NCBI GenBank assembly: GCA_964388945.1
Contig: CAYMCM010000001.1
Span: 1-64,000, forward strand
Source of the DNA: Roseburia_D sp964388945
GTDB lineage: Bacteria > Bacillota > Clostridia > Lachnospirales > Lachnospiraceae
DNA: 64,000 nt
Direction: 5' to 3'
The notes under the pieces are model-generated. The model worked only from the letters and a program-made list of their open reading frames with translations, was not told the origin of the DNA and searched no databases. Positions 51,848 to 60,199 of this stretch are shown here, one piece after another. Every line of letters starts with the position of its first letter. Position 1 is the first letter of the stretch. The translations under genes were made by a program, and so were the position numbers.

Positions 51848-53012
51848 CGATATCCCTCCTTATAACCTCTATGCACATTCTTCCATTGTGATACGGGCAT
51901 TTCCACGGTTCCACGAATGGTCTGTCCGGATACGGTTTTCCGTTCTCGTCTACTTCCCAGAACCATTCGGAGCCTTCCCGCTTATCGATCACATAATCCT
52001 TAATAAACTGCCACTCATTTCTTGCAGCTTCTAAATATTCCTTCTTCTCCGGATGTCTCTCATATCCGTTCAAGAATCCAATTACTGTCTCTGCCTGAAC
52101 CCACCATACACGGTGTGTATTGACAACGCCTTTTTCACACTCATTTGCAAGGGAATGCCCGTCAAAAGCCACCTCATAAACCTGTGCAGTCATCTCGTCA
52201 ATGATCGGCCCGATCTTTGCCTGGTAGGCTTCCTCACCGAGCACATCAATACCGCGGTTTAAAAGCCACGCTGTCTCAATGTCATGTCCGTAGGAATACA
52301 GATCCAGGATCGTATTGTAATCTTTATCGAAAAATACTTCCTGACGATGCAGCGTCGGATTGTAGATCTTATCTGCAATCGTATCTAAGATCCATTCGAG
52401 GCGTTTCTTTACTTCCGCATCTTTGGATACACGATAAAGCTCGGTATACGCTTCAAACACATGAAGCAGTGTGTTCATCGTCTTATCTGCGATCACGCCG
52501 TTTTCGGAGAGCTTATCATTCTCGATCAGATGAAATTCACGGTCAAATGCTTCTAAGTAGCCCACCTCATCGGTGCATTTTTCTTCGATGACATGAAACA
52601 GTTCCTTTGCCATCGCAAGTGCTTCTTCATCTTTGGATGCCTCGTAATAAGAGGACAGCGCATAGATACAGAATGCCTGATTATATGTATGCTTCGTTGT
52701 ATCTTCCGGTTTTCCATCGTAAGTGATCGACCAGTAGATGCCGCCGTTTTCCTTGTCAAAACAGTAATCCTTCATAAATGCGAATCCGTGTTTTGCTTCA
52801 TCGAGCAGGCTTTCATCCTTCAACAGCGTGTATGCATTGGCAAAGAACCAGGTGATCCGGCTGTTTAAGATGCAGCCCTTGACTGCTTTCTTATCCAGCG
52901 CGAGATCATATCCAAGCCAGCCGTAATAGCCTCCATGCTCATTGTCACGCAGATTCTTCCAAAATGGAATTATCGTATGTACTAAATGCTCTTTTACTTC
53001 TTCGACCATCAT
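51837..53012 (-). CDS. Cellobiose 2-epimerase family (mannobiose/manno-oligosaccharide 2-epimerase)
   Basis: 391 residues of the AGE (N-acylglucosamine 2-epimerase-like) alpha/alpha-barrel family. Hallmarks are HGGYYGWLGYDL near the N-terminus, CILNSRITWFFANAY, YGHDIETAWLL, THRVWWVQAETVIGFLN and EWFWEVDENGKPY. It converts the reducing-end mannose of manno-oligosaccharides to glucose, making the substrate of the GH130_1 phosphorylase. It follows the second permease gene by 18 bases in one operon. Confidence 0.88.
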   Translation of the reverse strand: MMVEEVKEHLVHTIIPFWKNLRDNEHGGYYGWLGYDLALDKKAVKGCILNSRITWFFANAYTLLKDESLLDEAKHGFAFMKDYCFDKENGGIYWSITYDGKPEDTTKHTYNQAFCIYALSSYYEASKDEEALAMAKELFHVIEEKCTDEVGYLEAFDREFHLIENDKLSENGVIADKTMNTLLHVFEAYTELYRVSKDAEVKKRLEWILDTIADKIYNPTLHRQEVFFDKDYNTILDLYSYGHDIETAWLLNRGIDVLGEEAYQAKIGPIIDEMTAQVYEVAFDGHSLANECEKGVVNTHRVWWVQAETVIGFLNGYERHPEKKEYLEAARNEWQFIKDYVIDKREGSEWFWEVDENGKPYPDRPFVEPWKCPYHNGRMCIEVIRRDIDVA

Positions 53013-53030
53013 ATTTTTATTCTCCTTGTT

Positions 53031-53891
53031 TTAGCCTTTGACAGCTCCTGCAGTAATACCACTGTAAATCTGTTTCTGGCACAGGATGAATACGATCAGC
53101 GCCGGAAGCAGGGAAATGATAACGCCGGCACAGATCAGGTTGTAACGGTTTCCAAGCGGTCCGGTAAATGTGTAAAGGGACATTGCAACTGTACGGATAT
53201 CCTTGCTCTGTAAGTACAGGCTGGCGGAATAGTATTCGTTGTAAGTACCTACACCCTTTAAGATGGCACTGGTAACGATCGCCGGCTGTAACAGCGGAAG
53301 GATGACCTTCCAGTAAATCTGGAAATAGGATGCACCGTCAATGATCGCCGATTCATCCAGAGAAACCGGAATGTTTTCCATAAACTGAATGAAGATATAT
53401 ACGGAGATGATATCAGTACCCATACTCATGATGATATATCCATAAAGGTGATTGATAAATCCAAGTGCACCCATGATGTTGTATACAGTTACCTGCATTG
53501 CAACTGCCGGAAGCAGGGATGCAAACAAAAACAGGTTACGGATCAGTGTATTTCCCGGAAACTTGAAACGGTTCAATACATACGCAAGCTGTGTTCCTAC
53601 AAGGATTGCTCCGGCAAGTACACAGACAAGCACGATGCCTGAATTGATAAACGCTCTTCCCATGTTTGCGGTATTAAATGCTTTTACAAAGTTATCCAGT
53701 GTCCACGCGGAAGGTAATGTCATTACGTTGGTGGACTGATATTCTGCATCTGTTTTAAAAGCGGTGATGACACAGGAGACCACCGGAAGCACTGCGATAA
53801 AGGAAAAGAGGATCAGTGAGAAATATTTGATTACGATCCAGATCCAGGCGCCTGCGCTTCTGTGTTTGATTTTATTTTTCTTTGCTGCCAT
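53031..53891 (-). CDS. Carbohydrate ABC transporter permease, MalG-type
   Basis: 286 residues and six membrane helices. The conserved EAA loop is seen as IPVSLDESAIIDGASYFQIYWKVILPLLQPA. It pairs with the permease encoded just upstream and the lipoprotein binding protein. The ATPase subunit is not in the window, as is usual for Firmicutes that share one MsmK-type ATPase among sugar importers. Probably imports manno-oligosaccharides. Confidence 0.88.
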   Translation of the reverse strand: MAAKKNKIKHRSAGAWIWIVIKYFSLILFSFIAVLPVVSCVITAFKTDAEYQSTNVMTLPSAWTLDNFVKAFNTANMGRAFINSGIVLVCVLAGAILVGTQLAYVLNRFKFPGNTLIRNLFLFASLLPAVAMQVTVYNIMGALGFINHLYGYIIMSMGTDIISVYIFIQFMENIPVSLDESAIIDGASYFQIYWKVILPLLQPAIVTSAILKGVGTYNEYYSASLYLQSKDIRTVAMSLYTFTGPLGNRYNLICAGVIISLLPALIVFILCQKQIYSGITAGAVKG

Positions 53892-53906
53892 TCCGTTCGA
53901 CCCCCT

Positions 53907-54893
53907 TTACGCTCTTGCTTTCTTCTTTTTCTTGATTTCGTCCTCTTCATTTGCATTTCTAAAAAGAACTGCCATGATCACTTTCTGTGCGATCGTTGCC
54001 GCAAAGATAAGAAGCAGCAATACGACTGCCATTGCAGATGCAAGTCCTACCTTCTGGCTGACATGTGCGATCTCGTTCATGATTACGAAATAAGTTCCGG
54101 TTCCATTTGCACCACTCGTAATAACGTATGGCGGTTCGAATGCACTTAAAGAACCTGAAATGGAAAGGATAATATTAAGTGTTACGATCGTGCGGATACT
54201 CGGTAATATAATATGTAAGAACTGCTGGAACTGATTTGCTCCGTCAAGCTCTGCCGCTTCATACAGTTCTTTGTCTACTGACATGATCGCTCCGATGAAG
54301 AGCACCATATTCTGTCCGAAATATCGCCAGACTGAAGTTGCCACCAGTGACCAGTTGTTTACTTTCTGATCCTTCAGCCAGTATGGCAGGTTATCTAACT
54401 GAAAACCACACCACTGAAGAACGGTATCAAATACATATCCTCTGGTATAGAAGAACTTGAAGATAAATCCGATCGCGATACCACTGATCAGGTAAGGGAA
54501 AAACATAAGCCCCTTAAACAATCCGCTTCCCTTTGTCTTGAAGCTTAAGATAGTTGCAAGATAAAGCGCGATCACAAGCTGGATCAGAGCACCGGCAATG
54601 TAGTACAAGCTGAGCTTCAATGCCGAGAAGCAGTCCTTTCTGTTGAATACATCAATGTAATTCTTCCAGCCCACAAACTGCCGTTTATCTACCGGCGTTG
54701 TGTATTTCATTTTGTAAAAACTGAATTTTACCATTTCGCCGAACGGCAAGTAGGTAAATACAAATAAAAGCAGGAGCGGGATGATCGAAAACGCCAGTAC
54801 AATTAGCATTTTCTGGCCTTCCCTGCTTTTCACCCATTTAGCAAAGCTAAATGGCTTTTTTCCTTTTGTAGCACTTTCTGCTTTAGCTACCAT
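53907..54893 (-). CDS. Carbohydrate ABC transporter permease, MalF-type
   Basis: 328 residues with an N-terminal cytoplasmic extension of about 35 residues and six helices. The EAA loop reads VDKELYEAAELDGANQFQQFLHIILPSIR. It is the first gene of the permease-epimerase-GH130 transcript. The 371-base gap before it contains its own promoter region (a copy of that before the binding protein gene) and a strong hairpin. Confidence 0.88.
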   Translation of the reverse strand: MVAKAESATKGKKPFSFAKWVKSREGQKMLIVLAFSIIPLLLLFVFTYLPFGEMVKFSFYKMKYTTPVDKRQFVGWKNYIDVFNRKDCFSALKLSLYYIAGALIQLVIALYLATILSFKTKGSGLFKGLMFFPYLISGIAIGFIFKFFYTRGYVFDTVLQWCGFQLDNLPYWLKDQKVNNWSLVATSVWRYFGQNMVLFIGAIMSVDKELYEAAELDGANQFQQFLHIILPSIRTIVTLNIILSISGSLSAFEPPYVITSGANGTGTYFVIMNEIAHVSQKVGLASAMAVVLLLLIFAATIAQKVIMAVLFRNANEEDEIKKKKKARA

Positions 54894-54956
54894 ATGCTTT
54901 TCCTCCCTGTTTAATTTAACTTAGTGCAGTTTCTTATTTTTTCGCACCTCTTTTTT

Positions 54957-55086
54957 ACTTAATTTAATTATATATTCTCCATTTATTTATTCATCACTCA
55001 TTCTTGTTTTTAATTACCCATTCTTGTTATTACCGTCCTTTTCTTCCATTTTACCAAATATTAGCTTTCGTTTTTGTGCATTTTTT
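54957..55086 (-). promoter_or_regulatory. Promoter/leader copy A before the permease-GH130 operon
   Basis: Minus strand: AAAAATGCACAAAAAC (55070-55085) overlaps the -35 position of a TAAAAT -10 (55048-55053) that has no normal -35. The AT-rich dyad in ATATAATTAAATTAAGT (54957-54973) lies about 70-85 bases downstream of the predicted start. All can be aligned without gaps to 56781-56910. CATTCTTGTT also occurs twice, at 54999-55008 and 55019-55028, exactly 20 bp apart. The remaining 54894-54956 holds the ribosome site and a further TTAATTTAAC stretch. Confidence 0.65.
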
Positions 55087-55179
55087 CTATACAAATTCTT
55101 CTTTTCTTTTGTTTTGTGAGCTAATTTAATTTTGTTTTTAACCTATGTTGTTTTAATTTTCGAAAAAAGCGGAAAAGGC

Positions 55180-55220
55180 AGGAAAAAGGGCAGGGAGTTT
55201 GCACTCTCTGCCCTTTTCCT
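55180..55220 (-). terminator. Strong hairpin after the binding-protein gene
   Basis: A stem of about 18 bp (AGGAAAA-GGGCAG-GAG type arms, 55180-55198 with 55203-55220, loop TTGC). On the minus strand the T run lies in the 3' arm, so it may be a partial terminator or an mRNA stabiliser, letting binding protein be made in excess. Confidence 0.6.
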
Positions 55221-55264
55221 ACTATATTATTTAGGGTCTATTAATGAAAAAGAAATCCCATTTA

Positions 55265-56731
55265 TTATTCGTTGATCTCTACGCCTTCTGTATCCTGAGC
55301 GTCAGACCATTTCTGGTTCCAATCGTCCATAACTTCATCGAAGGTCATATCTCCGTTTGCTGCATGCTCGATGAGTTCCTGAATCTTGCTGTCACCAGAG
55401 TTGTTGATGTTAAGCTCAGAATCAGAGTTTAAGTCTGTAAGCAGATCTTCTTCACCTTCTAATGCAGGTTCATCAGATACATAGTCAAGGCCTTCGAATG
55501 CGGAATATACTTCCGGCCAGTTATCATCGTTCGGGTCGATTGGCATACCGCCTTCATTGAAAGCGTATCCAGATTTTTCAGTCATCCATTTTACAAAGAT
55601 GATAGAAGCCTGTAAGTTAGCATCGTCTGCATCTTTGTTGATACCCCAGCTATAGTCAGGGCCGGAAGATGCATACTGTTTTCCATCTACTGTGATCGGG
55701 AATGGCATATATCCGATATCAGCACCATTGTCGCCGGCATCTCTCATCTGTGCGAAAGCCCATGAGCCAAGTACCATACAACCGATCTCTCCGTTGTTGA
55801 TCATGCCCTTGCAGCCTTCCCAGTCAGTTGTTGTATAGTCGTCTTCTGTTAAACCGCCTGCTACTGCATCATATAAAACTTTGTATACATTGTAAGCATG
55901 TGTGCCATCGCCCGGATCGCTGAAAGGATTCTGGGTATGTGCTAATTTCTGGTTCATGTAAGTAGCATCACCAGTTGCAGATCCTCCGATGTAAGCGTCC
56001 CATGCACCCATCGTCCAGCCTGCAGCGTAGTTTGTGTAAAGCGGGATCGCATCTGTGTTGTCTTTGATAAGCTGTAAGTCTGCCATGAACTCATCCGGAG
56101 TTGTCGGAAGAGCTGTGATTCCTGCTTCTTCAAATACTTTCTTATTGTAAACGATACCCTGTGCATTTCCGGTAGAAGGTACACCGTATACTTCTCCGTC
56201 ATACTGCTTGTCACTTGCAAATCTGATTAACGGGCTCATGGTATCCATATCACCGTAAGCATAAAAATATGTAGAAAGTTCTCCGTTGTCTACTGCCGGG
56301 ATCTTCATAACATCGCCCCAGTAATCTCCGCCCTGTAAACGAAGAAGAGATGTTTCTGCATAGTCAGTAATGGTTTCTACGTTTACTGTGATGTTCGGAT
56401 ACATTGCATTGAAGTCTGCAATATATTCATCCCATTTCTTTCCAACGTAGTCATCCTGCTGCATATCCGTTCTGTTATCTGCAACAGAGATTTCAGCGGT
56501 AAGATCTGTGCAGTCCTCACCAAGTTTTAAATCTGCATAGCTGATCACTCCATCTACGGAGCTGCTGTCTGCACTTCCTGCATTTTCTGTTCCGGATGTT
56601 TCGTCCTTTGCGGAATTTCCGGATGTGTTTGCATTGCTGGAAGTAGAAGTATCAGAACTGCTTCCGCATGCTGCCATGGATGCCATCATTGTAACTGCCA
56701 GGCTGACTGCCAATACTTTTTTCAGTTTCAT
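55265..56731 (-). CDS. Extracellular solute-binding lipoprotein (manno-oligosaccharide binding)
   Basis: 488 residues. Lipoprotein signal MKLKKVLAVSLAVTMMASMAAC with the lipid-modified Cys at 22, then a Ser/Asn/Thr linker and a family 1 binding protein fold (ITVNVETITDYAETSLLRLQGGDYWGDVMKIP, VYGVPSTGNAQGIVYNKKVFEEAGI, MVLGSWAFAQMR). Acidic overall, typical of Lachnospiraceae. It captures sugar at the outer membrane face for the two permeases. The ligand is inferred from the GH130, epimerase and esterase neighbours. Confidence 0.88.
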   Translation of the reverse strand: MKLKKVLAVSLAVTMMASMAACGSSSDTSTSSNANTSGNSAKDETSGTENAGSADSSSVDGVISYADLKLGEDCTDLTAEISVADNRTDMQQDDYVGKKWDEYIADFNAMYPNITVNVETITDYAETSLLRLQGGDYWGDVMKIPAVDNGELSTYFYAYGDMDTMSPLIRFASDKQYDGEVYGVPSTGNAQGIVYNKKVFEEAGITALPTTPDEFMADLQLIKDNTDAIPLYTNYAAGWTMGAWDAYIGGSATGDATYMNQKLAHTQNPFSDPGDGTHAYNVYKVLYDAVAGGLTEDDYTTTDWEGCKGMINNGEIGCMVLGSWAFAQMRDAGDNGADIGYMPFPITVDGKQYASSGPDYSWGINKDADDANLQASIIFVKWMTEKSGYAFNEGGMPIDPNDDNWPEVYSAFEGLDYVSDEPALEGEEDLLTDLNSDSELNINNSGDSKIQELIEHAANGDMTFDEVMDDWNQKWSDAQDTEGVEINE

Positions 56732-56780
56732 AAAAATATCCTCCTTTATTTTTGTTACCTTATTTTTCGTTACCTCTGCA

Positions 56781-56910
56781 ACTTAATTTAATTATATTAT
56801 ATTTTTATTTTTAGTCATCACCTATAATTGCGTTTAATATCTTTTTCTTGCCAATTTCGTCATTTCTGTATATATAGTCAAATTTAAGCTTCTGTTTTTG
56901 TGCATTTTTG
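56781..56910 (-). promoter_or_regulatory. Promoter/leader copy B before the binding-protein gene
   Basis: Minus strand: AAAAATGCACAAAAAC (56894-56909) overlaps the -35 position of a TATATA -10 (56871-56876). ATATAATTAAATTAAGT (56781-56797) lies in the 5' leader. The first 120 positions align without gaps to 54957-55076 with about 83 identities by my count. The rest of 56732-57110 is AT-rich and leads to the divergent AraC gene. Confidence 0.65.
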
Positions 56911-57081
56911 CTCATTTTTTATCTATTTTCCTTTTATTTAATTCTTTTTAGCCTGTTTTCTCTCTTACTTTTGTCGTTTTTTTACTTCGCATCACTTGTT
57001 TTTCTTCCTATTTTACCATATAATATAGAAAATAACTTCGTACAATATCCGCCAATTATGGCAATTTATGCATACACGCTT

Positions 57082-57097
57082 GCGGTACGCATACCGC
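57082..57097. promoter_or_regulatory. Inverted repeat just before the AraC gene
   Basis: GCGGTA (57082-57087), CGCA, TACCGC (57092-57097): perfect 6-bp arms directly ahead of the AAAGGAG ribosome site. It is GC-rich in an AT-rich gap. It could be an autoregulatory operator or an mRNA hairpin masking the ribosome site. Confidence 0.45.
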
Positions 57098-57110
57098 GAA
57101 AGGAGTTTTT

Positions 57111-58016
57111 ATGGATTTCAGACAGGAATTTAAATCTTCCTTTATACGTCTGCCCGCGCTTGGCGCCGGCGTATCCGAATACAGTCTGTTAGGGGAAGTC
57201 TATGACAGCCCGTCCGACCACGCTGTCTGTGACATGATCTCTGTGCTCGCGCACAGCGCACTCTCCTGTCAGCCGCCATTTTCCTATCACATCCGCTCCC
57301 TCAACTGCTATCTTCTGCTTTTGACCAACAGCGGAAGCGGAACACTGCGCTATGGAAACCAGTCGGTGGCATTAAAAGAGAAGACGCTCTTATTTTTCGA
57401 CTGCCGTCAGCCCTTTTCTCTTTTTATCAACCATTCTTTCTGGAACTTTGAAGCTTACTTTTTAACCGGAACGAATTTAAAGAATTACTACGAACTTTTA
57501 AAAGACTTGGAACGTCCGATCAACCTGCATGCAAATTCTTCTGTTTTTCAGCATTTCAAAGCATTGGAACGCAACAACAAGACTTATTCCGACCGAAACC
57601 CGGTTCTGGATCTAAAATGCCTGACCGACATTTTTACAGAGATCGCCCTGATCCGGTGTACCGAAGATGAGCCATCTGAAAAGATCCCGCCTTATCTTCT
57701 TTATATGAAAAAATGCTTTGACTACTCCTATGCCGAGAATTATACCTTATCTGATTTCGAACAAAAGCTTGAAATCAGCAAGTACCGTCTCTGCCGGGAA
57801 TTTTCAAAACATTTTTCCATGTCTCCGCTGCAATATTTAAATCACAGGCGGATCGATAGCGCAAAGGATCTTTTATGTACGACAGATGAGTCGGTCCACG
57901 AGATCGGATCATCCATCGGGATTGAAAATACCAACCATTTTATCAGTCTTTTTAAACGCGAGACCGGATTTACGCCAAACGCCTACCGCCAGCATCTGCT
58001 GCAGCAGGACGTTTAG
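57111..58016 (+). CDS. AraC-family regulator of the mannan locus
   Basis: 301 residues: an N-terminal cupin-like sugar-sensing domain (SGSGTLRYGNQSVALKEKTLLFFDCRQPFSLF) and a C-terminal double helix-turn-helix (YTLSDFEQKLEISKYRLCREFSKHFSMSPLQYLNHRR and VHEIGSSIGIENTNHFISLFKRETGFTPNAYR). It diverges from the binding-protein gene and probably activates the two duplicated promoters through AAAAATGCACAAAAAC. It ends at a strong terminator inside the GH36 3' end. Confidence 0.86.
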   Translation: MDFRQEFKSSFIRLPALGAGVSEYSLLGEVYDSPSDHAVCDMISVLAHSALSCQPPFSYHIRSLNCYLLLLTNSGSGTLRYGNQSVALKEKTLLFFDCRQPFSLFINHSFWNFEAYFLTGTNLKNYYELLKDLERPINLHANSSVFQHFKALERNNKTYSDRNPVLDLKCLTDIFTEIALIRCTEDEPSEKIPPYLLYMKKCFDYSYAENYTLSDFEQKLEISKYRLCREFSKHFSMSPLQYLNHRRIDSAKDLLCTTDESVHEIGSSIGIENTNHFISLFKRETGFTPNAYRQHLLQQDV

Positions 58017-58019
58017 CAT

Positions 58020-58067
58020 CGGCAGGACTTTACGACCAGGTAACTTCGTAAAGTCTTGCCGTTTTTT
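58020..58067 (+). terminator. Rho-independent terminator of the AraC gene, inside the GH36 coding end
   Basis: A 16-bp stem with a single G-U pair (58020-58035 with 58046-58061) followed by TTTTTT. The hairpin covers the last codons and stop of the converging GH36 gene. Confidence 0.85.
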
Positions 58068-60165
58068 CTTTCTCAAATTCTACACTAAGCGTTCCGGTGC
58101 GCTCATTCCAGTTAAATTTCTCCGTGGCATAAGAAGGATAGATACAGCGTACCGCTGCCTGTCTGCCCGCCAGTCCCGCGATTGGGAGCATCCGGCTTTT
58201 CTCTGTCCCTTCGCGCCGCCATACCGCAAGGTAGCATTTCTTTTCCCCCCGCATACCAAGACTTACCCATTCATCGCTGTACGCAGAAAGTCCGATCGGC
58301 CAGAACGGATAAAACTCCCTGATGTCTGACCGGATTTTTTTATAGAGATCCAGTCCTTCCTTCACCAGTTCTTTTCTCGTATCATCCAGTCTGGCAAGAT
58401 GTCCGCTCTGATGCACACGCAATAAAATGGCATTCACCATATTAAATACCACTTCTTCTTTCAGTGCTTCCTCCGACATCGGTTCTTCATGGTTCATCGG
58501 ATACGTCCAGACCGCGCTCTGCTCCGGTGCGACTCCGGTCGGCGAATTTGCCGCAATCGTAGCATACCGCAGGTAATCTTCCTGATCGCTCGTTGACTGG
58601 ATACTGTAACGGGAAAGCATCGCATAGTCGATCCGCAATCCGCCGCTGGAGCAGTTTTCGATAATCAGCCCCGGATGGCGCGCAAAAACGCCGTCCAGCC
58701 ACGCAAGATAACTGCGCTCATGGGAAAGCATGCCATCTCCCACACTATCCGCACCCAGTTCGGTTCCAATACCGGGTTCAATGTTATAGTCCATTTTGAT
58801 GTAACCAACACCGTAATCCTGCACGAGACGATCGATCACACTATCCGCGTAGGCACGCACTTCAGGATTCCTGTAGTCGAGCTGATATCTGCTCCGGTCA
58901 AAAATTCGTTTTCCATGACGTACGAAAAACCAGTCGTCCGGCACTTTCTTTGCCGTCTCGCAGTAAATCCCCATCACTTCCAGTTCCAGCCAGACACCCG
59001 GCACCATCCCTTTGGCGCGGATATAATCCGTCACTTCACGTACACCGTTCGGAAAACGTTTGCGGCTCTCTTTCCACTCACCAACGCTGTCCCACCAGTC
59101 GCCGTCCGCATACCAGCCGCAGTCGATACAGAAATATTCGCACCCTGCCTCTGCCGCCGCATCAACAAGCGGAAACTCTGCTTCTGTCGTCGGATTGCCC
59201 CACAAACAGTTCATATAATCATTAAAGATGACCGGCAGCTTTTCATTATCCGCATTGACTCTGCGAATCTTTCTGCGATAGGACGTGAGCGTTTTCATCG
59301 CGTCATCAAAGCCCTGTGCCGTCACGCCCACTGCCACCGGAACTCCTGTAAAGCTCTCACCCGGTTTTAAGTTTTTGTACCAGTGTGAATAGATCTCATT
59401 CGGCCCGCTCACCGCAAGATACAGATGCCCGTTCTGGTCACCGATCTCCCAGTGCCATGAGCCATTGTGCTCGATCTGGAAAAACAGTCCGCTTCCCACC
59501 TCCGTATTTTCCACATACGCCATCGGCAGATATTCCTTGCTCGACCAGTTTCCGGTGTTAGAAACACGAATCATAGAAGACGAATGCTGGTTGTCCGCAG
59601 GCTGCGCCAGCTCCATGCCAAGCTCCGGCAGGGTGTAGGTTTTCCAGTTCATCTCCCTCTGCCAGCTATTATGCGGGATATAAACCTTTATCTTCTCATC
59701 CTGTGAAAGCAGTCCTTCTTTCTCAAATCCCTCATAATTAAAGGAAGAAAGATATTCTAACGTCTGCATTTCTTTTCCTTCATTCCGCACTGTCTGCCAC
59801 ATACGGACAATGGAATCTCCATCATAAAACTGCATATAGGCATCCACAAACACACCCGTCACTTCATCGCGCAGGATAAATTTGAGCAGTCTGCCGTGTT
59901 CGTTCCTCTCATCCGTATGTCCCGCATGCTTCATCCGATATCCCGGTGCCGTCACAATGTATTTATTGCCATGCCGCTCAAACGGGCGGTCAAATCCCGA
60001 AAGATTCATCTCCACAAAGCGGAAACCATAATCCATAGACGGTGCCACGATGTCCTCCCGGCGAAACGGCAGTGCTGAAAAATGCAGCAGCTTTAAATTA
60101 TTTTCATCATCAATCTCCCACACAAGGTAAATTCCGTTTTCTTCAATCTTTATTATCTGCATCAT
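58030..60165 (-). CDS. GH36 alpha-galactosidase
   Basis: 711 residues, full length. N-terminal beta-sandwich, then the barrel with CEYFCIDCGWYADGDWWDSVGEW, GVGYIKMDYNIEPG (nucleophile Asp), NCSSGGLRIDYAMLSRYSIQSTSDQEDY (acid/base Asp) and a C-terminal beta domain. No signal peptide: cytoplasmic. It removes alpha-1,6-galactose from imported galactomanno-oligosaccharides. AAAGGAG lies before the ATG. It follows the GH2 gene by 34 bases, one transcript. Confidence 0.9.
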   Translation of the reverse strand: MMQIIKIEENGIYLVWEIDDENNLKLLHFSALPFRREDIVAPSMDYGFRFVEMNLSGFDRPFERHGNKYIVTAPGYRMKHAGHTDERNEHGRLLKFILRDEVTGVFVDAYMQFYDGDSIVRMWQTVRNEGKEMQTLEYLSSFNYEGFEKEGLLSQDEKIKVYIPHNSWQREMNWKTYTLPELGMELAQPADNQHSSSMIRVSNTGNWSSKEYLPMAYVENTEVGSGLFFQIEHNGSWHWEIGDQNGHLYLAVSGPNEIYSHWYKNLKPGESFTGVPVAVGVTAQGFDDAMKTLTSYRRKIRRVNADNEKLPVIFNDYMNCLWGNPTTEAEFPLVDAAAEAGCEYFCIDCGWYADGDWWDSVGEWKESRKRFPNGVREVTDYIRAKGMVPGVWLELEVMGIYCETAKKVPDDWFFVRHGKRIFDRSRYQLDYRNPEVRAYADSVIDRLVQDYGVGYIKMDYNIEPGIGTELGADSVGDGMLSHERSYLAWLDGVFARHPGLIIENCSSGGLRIDYAMLSRYSIQSTSDQEDYLRYATIAANSPTGVAPEQSAVWTYPMNHEEPMSEEALKEEVVFNMVNAILLRVHQSGHLARLDDTRKELVKEGLDLYKKIRSDIREFYPFWPIGLSAYSDEWVSLGMRGEKKCYLAVWRREGTEKSRMLPIAGLAGRQAAVRCIYPSYATEKFNWNERTGTLSVEFEKEKTARLYEVTWS

Positions 60166-60199
60166 ATTGTCTCCTTTCTGCTATCACGATCATACCCTT

